DNA from: Umezawaea endophytica
GTDB taxonomy: Bacteria; Actinomycetota; Actinomycetes; Mycobacteriales; Pseudonocardiaceae
Reading direction: 5' to 3'
Assembly: GCF_025061645.1 (NCBI RefSeq)
Contig: NZ_JANYMP010000036.1
Span: 28,447 to 89,256, forward strand
Length of the DNA: 60,810 nucleotides
Made by a program: the position numbers and the translations under genes. Shown one piece after another: positions 60,405 through 60,810 of this stretch. The first letter of the stretch is position 1. Every line of letters starts with the position of its first letter. Below the pieces are notes generated by a model. That model searched no databases and was not told the DNA's origin. It saw only the letters and a list, made by a program, of their open reading frames with translations.

Positions 60405-60810
60405 CTAGCCAGGCAGCAGCACCACTTTGCCGAACGGGCGGCCGAACTCGACATGTCGGAGTGCGGAATCGGCTTGAGCGAGGGGGAAACGGCTATCGAG
60501 GACGGGGGAGAGCCGGTCTTCGCGCAGCAGCGTGGTGACCCTCTTCCAGGAACGCCGTAGGTCTTGCGGCTCGAGTGAATTGAGGCTGAAGACGATCAGC
60601 GTCGGCGATTTGTGGATGTTTCGCAGCAGCGGTGTGAAGGCGTCTGGACCGGGTGGCCCGGCGGCACCGCCGCAGAGCACGTAGCGCCCGTTGGGACGGA
60701 GGAGTTCCAAGTGCTGTTCGAGCGATGGGCCTGCGACGGTGTCGATCACGACGTCGTACGTTTCGTCCGTGAGGAGGGCGGCGCGGGTGCGGTCGAACAC
60801 CCTTGTGGCG
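60405..60810 (-). CDS. Zinc-type alcohol dehydrogenase / quinone oxidoreductase, partial
   Basis: The last 135 or so residues of an MDR-superfamily enzyme; the gene continues beyond the right edge. YDVVIDTVAGPSLEQHLELL and RPNGRYVLCGGAAGPPGP are the second half of the Rossmann fold typical of NADPH:quinone reductases. LSPVLDSRFPLAQADSALRH and GRPFGKVVL are the closing segment of the catalytic domain. The N-terminal part with the cofactor GxGxxG motif lies outside the window. Confidence 0.85.
   Translation of the reverse strand, partial: ATRVFDRTRAALLTDETYDVVIDTVAGPSLEQHLELLRPNGRYVLCGGAAGPPGPDAFTPLLRNIHKSPTLIVFSLNSLEPQDLRRSWKRVTTLLREDRLSPVLDSRFPLAQADSALRHVEFGRPFGKVVLLPG

Noticed and set aside
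1-60810. CRISPR array, rRNA or tRNA genes
   Set aside because: No regularly spaced direct repeats beyond the single 26-bp tandem pair, and no tRNA cloverleaf or rRNA sequence noticed; a dedicated scan was not possible.

Overview
The window is high-GC actinobacterial DNA with many GTG starts, ATGA/GTGA start-stop overlaps, TetR, MarR, LysR, MerR and SARP-type regulators, and IS remnants that resemble each other. A small AbrB-like gene coupled to a tyrosine-recombinase fragment and the several NB-ARC/AfsR-like proteins suggest a Pseudonocardiales organism (Saccharothrix, Lentzea or Actinosynnema type). That placement is inference from gene content; no rRNA or tRNA gene was recognised.

Layout. 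1-16.4 kb is accessory and scarred. It holds a MerR regulator, an IS630 remnant split by the 5' part of a group II intron, an NB-ARC/TPR ATPase, a membrane-anchored NACHT ATPase, an AbrB-like gene with a truncated integrase, a secreted I36-type inhibitor, a second MerR regulator, and at least five broken transposase pieces and gene tails. 16.4-26.8 kb is the best-organised block. Three transcription units, (i) SnoaL-like, (ii) RraA-like/aminotransferase/TetR and (iii) DUF3500/gamma-glutamyltransferase/DUF1275/MFS/FAD monooxygenase/SnoaL-like, each carry the same 16-bp element (TGATAG-N4-RTCTCA) just upstream. They therefore look like one regulon controlled by the embedded TetR protein, and a strong hairpin closes it. 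I do not recognise this gene set as a described pathway.

26.8-30.4 kb is a second scar: an inverted, decayed paralogue of the monooxygenase, a decayed IS with both ends visible, a broken serine recombinase and a 5'-truncated aminoglycoside-phosphotransferase-like gene. 31.2-34.2 kb is a divergent MarR / aromatic-monooxygenase / cyclase locus with a perfect palindromic operator; the cyclase is frameshifted. 37.9-42.2 kb is a LysR-controlled catabolic-looking set (HpaI-type aldolase, cyclase-family hydrolase, isochorismatase-like hydrolase, SDR). 42.3-44.3 kb is an arsenic locus in which a deletion has joined the first half of an ACR3 pump to an ArsR-GNAT (ArsN-like) reading frame.

44.3-50.8 kb carries an epoxide-hydrolase-like enzyme, a DUF6223-like membrane protein, a two-component system, a permease tail, a TetR regulator with an N-terminal cysteine cluster and a palindromic operator, and an MFS pump. 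51-60.8 kb has a helical protein divergent from a second NB-ARC/TPR ATPase, a methyltransferase, a secreted beta-trefoil-like protein, a SARP-type regulator divergent from a large XRE-BTAD-NB-ARC-TPR regulator, a zinc-ribbon membrane protein and the end of a zinc-type oxidoreductase.

Overall the window is an accessory, recombination-worn region with four STAND-type ATPases and several small-molecule-processing cassettes. The strongest candidate for something undescribed is the 16.4-26.8 kb regulon.
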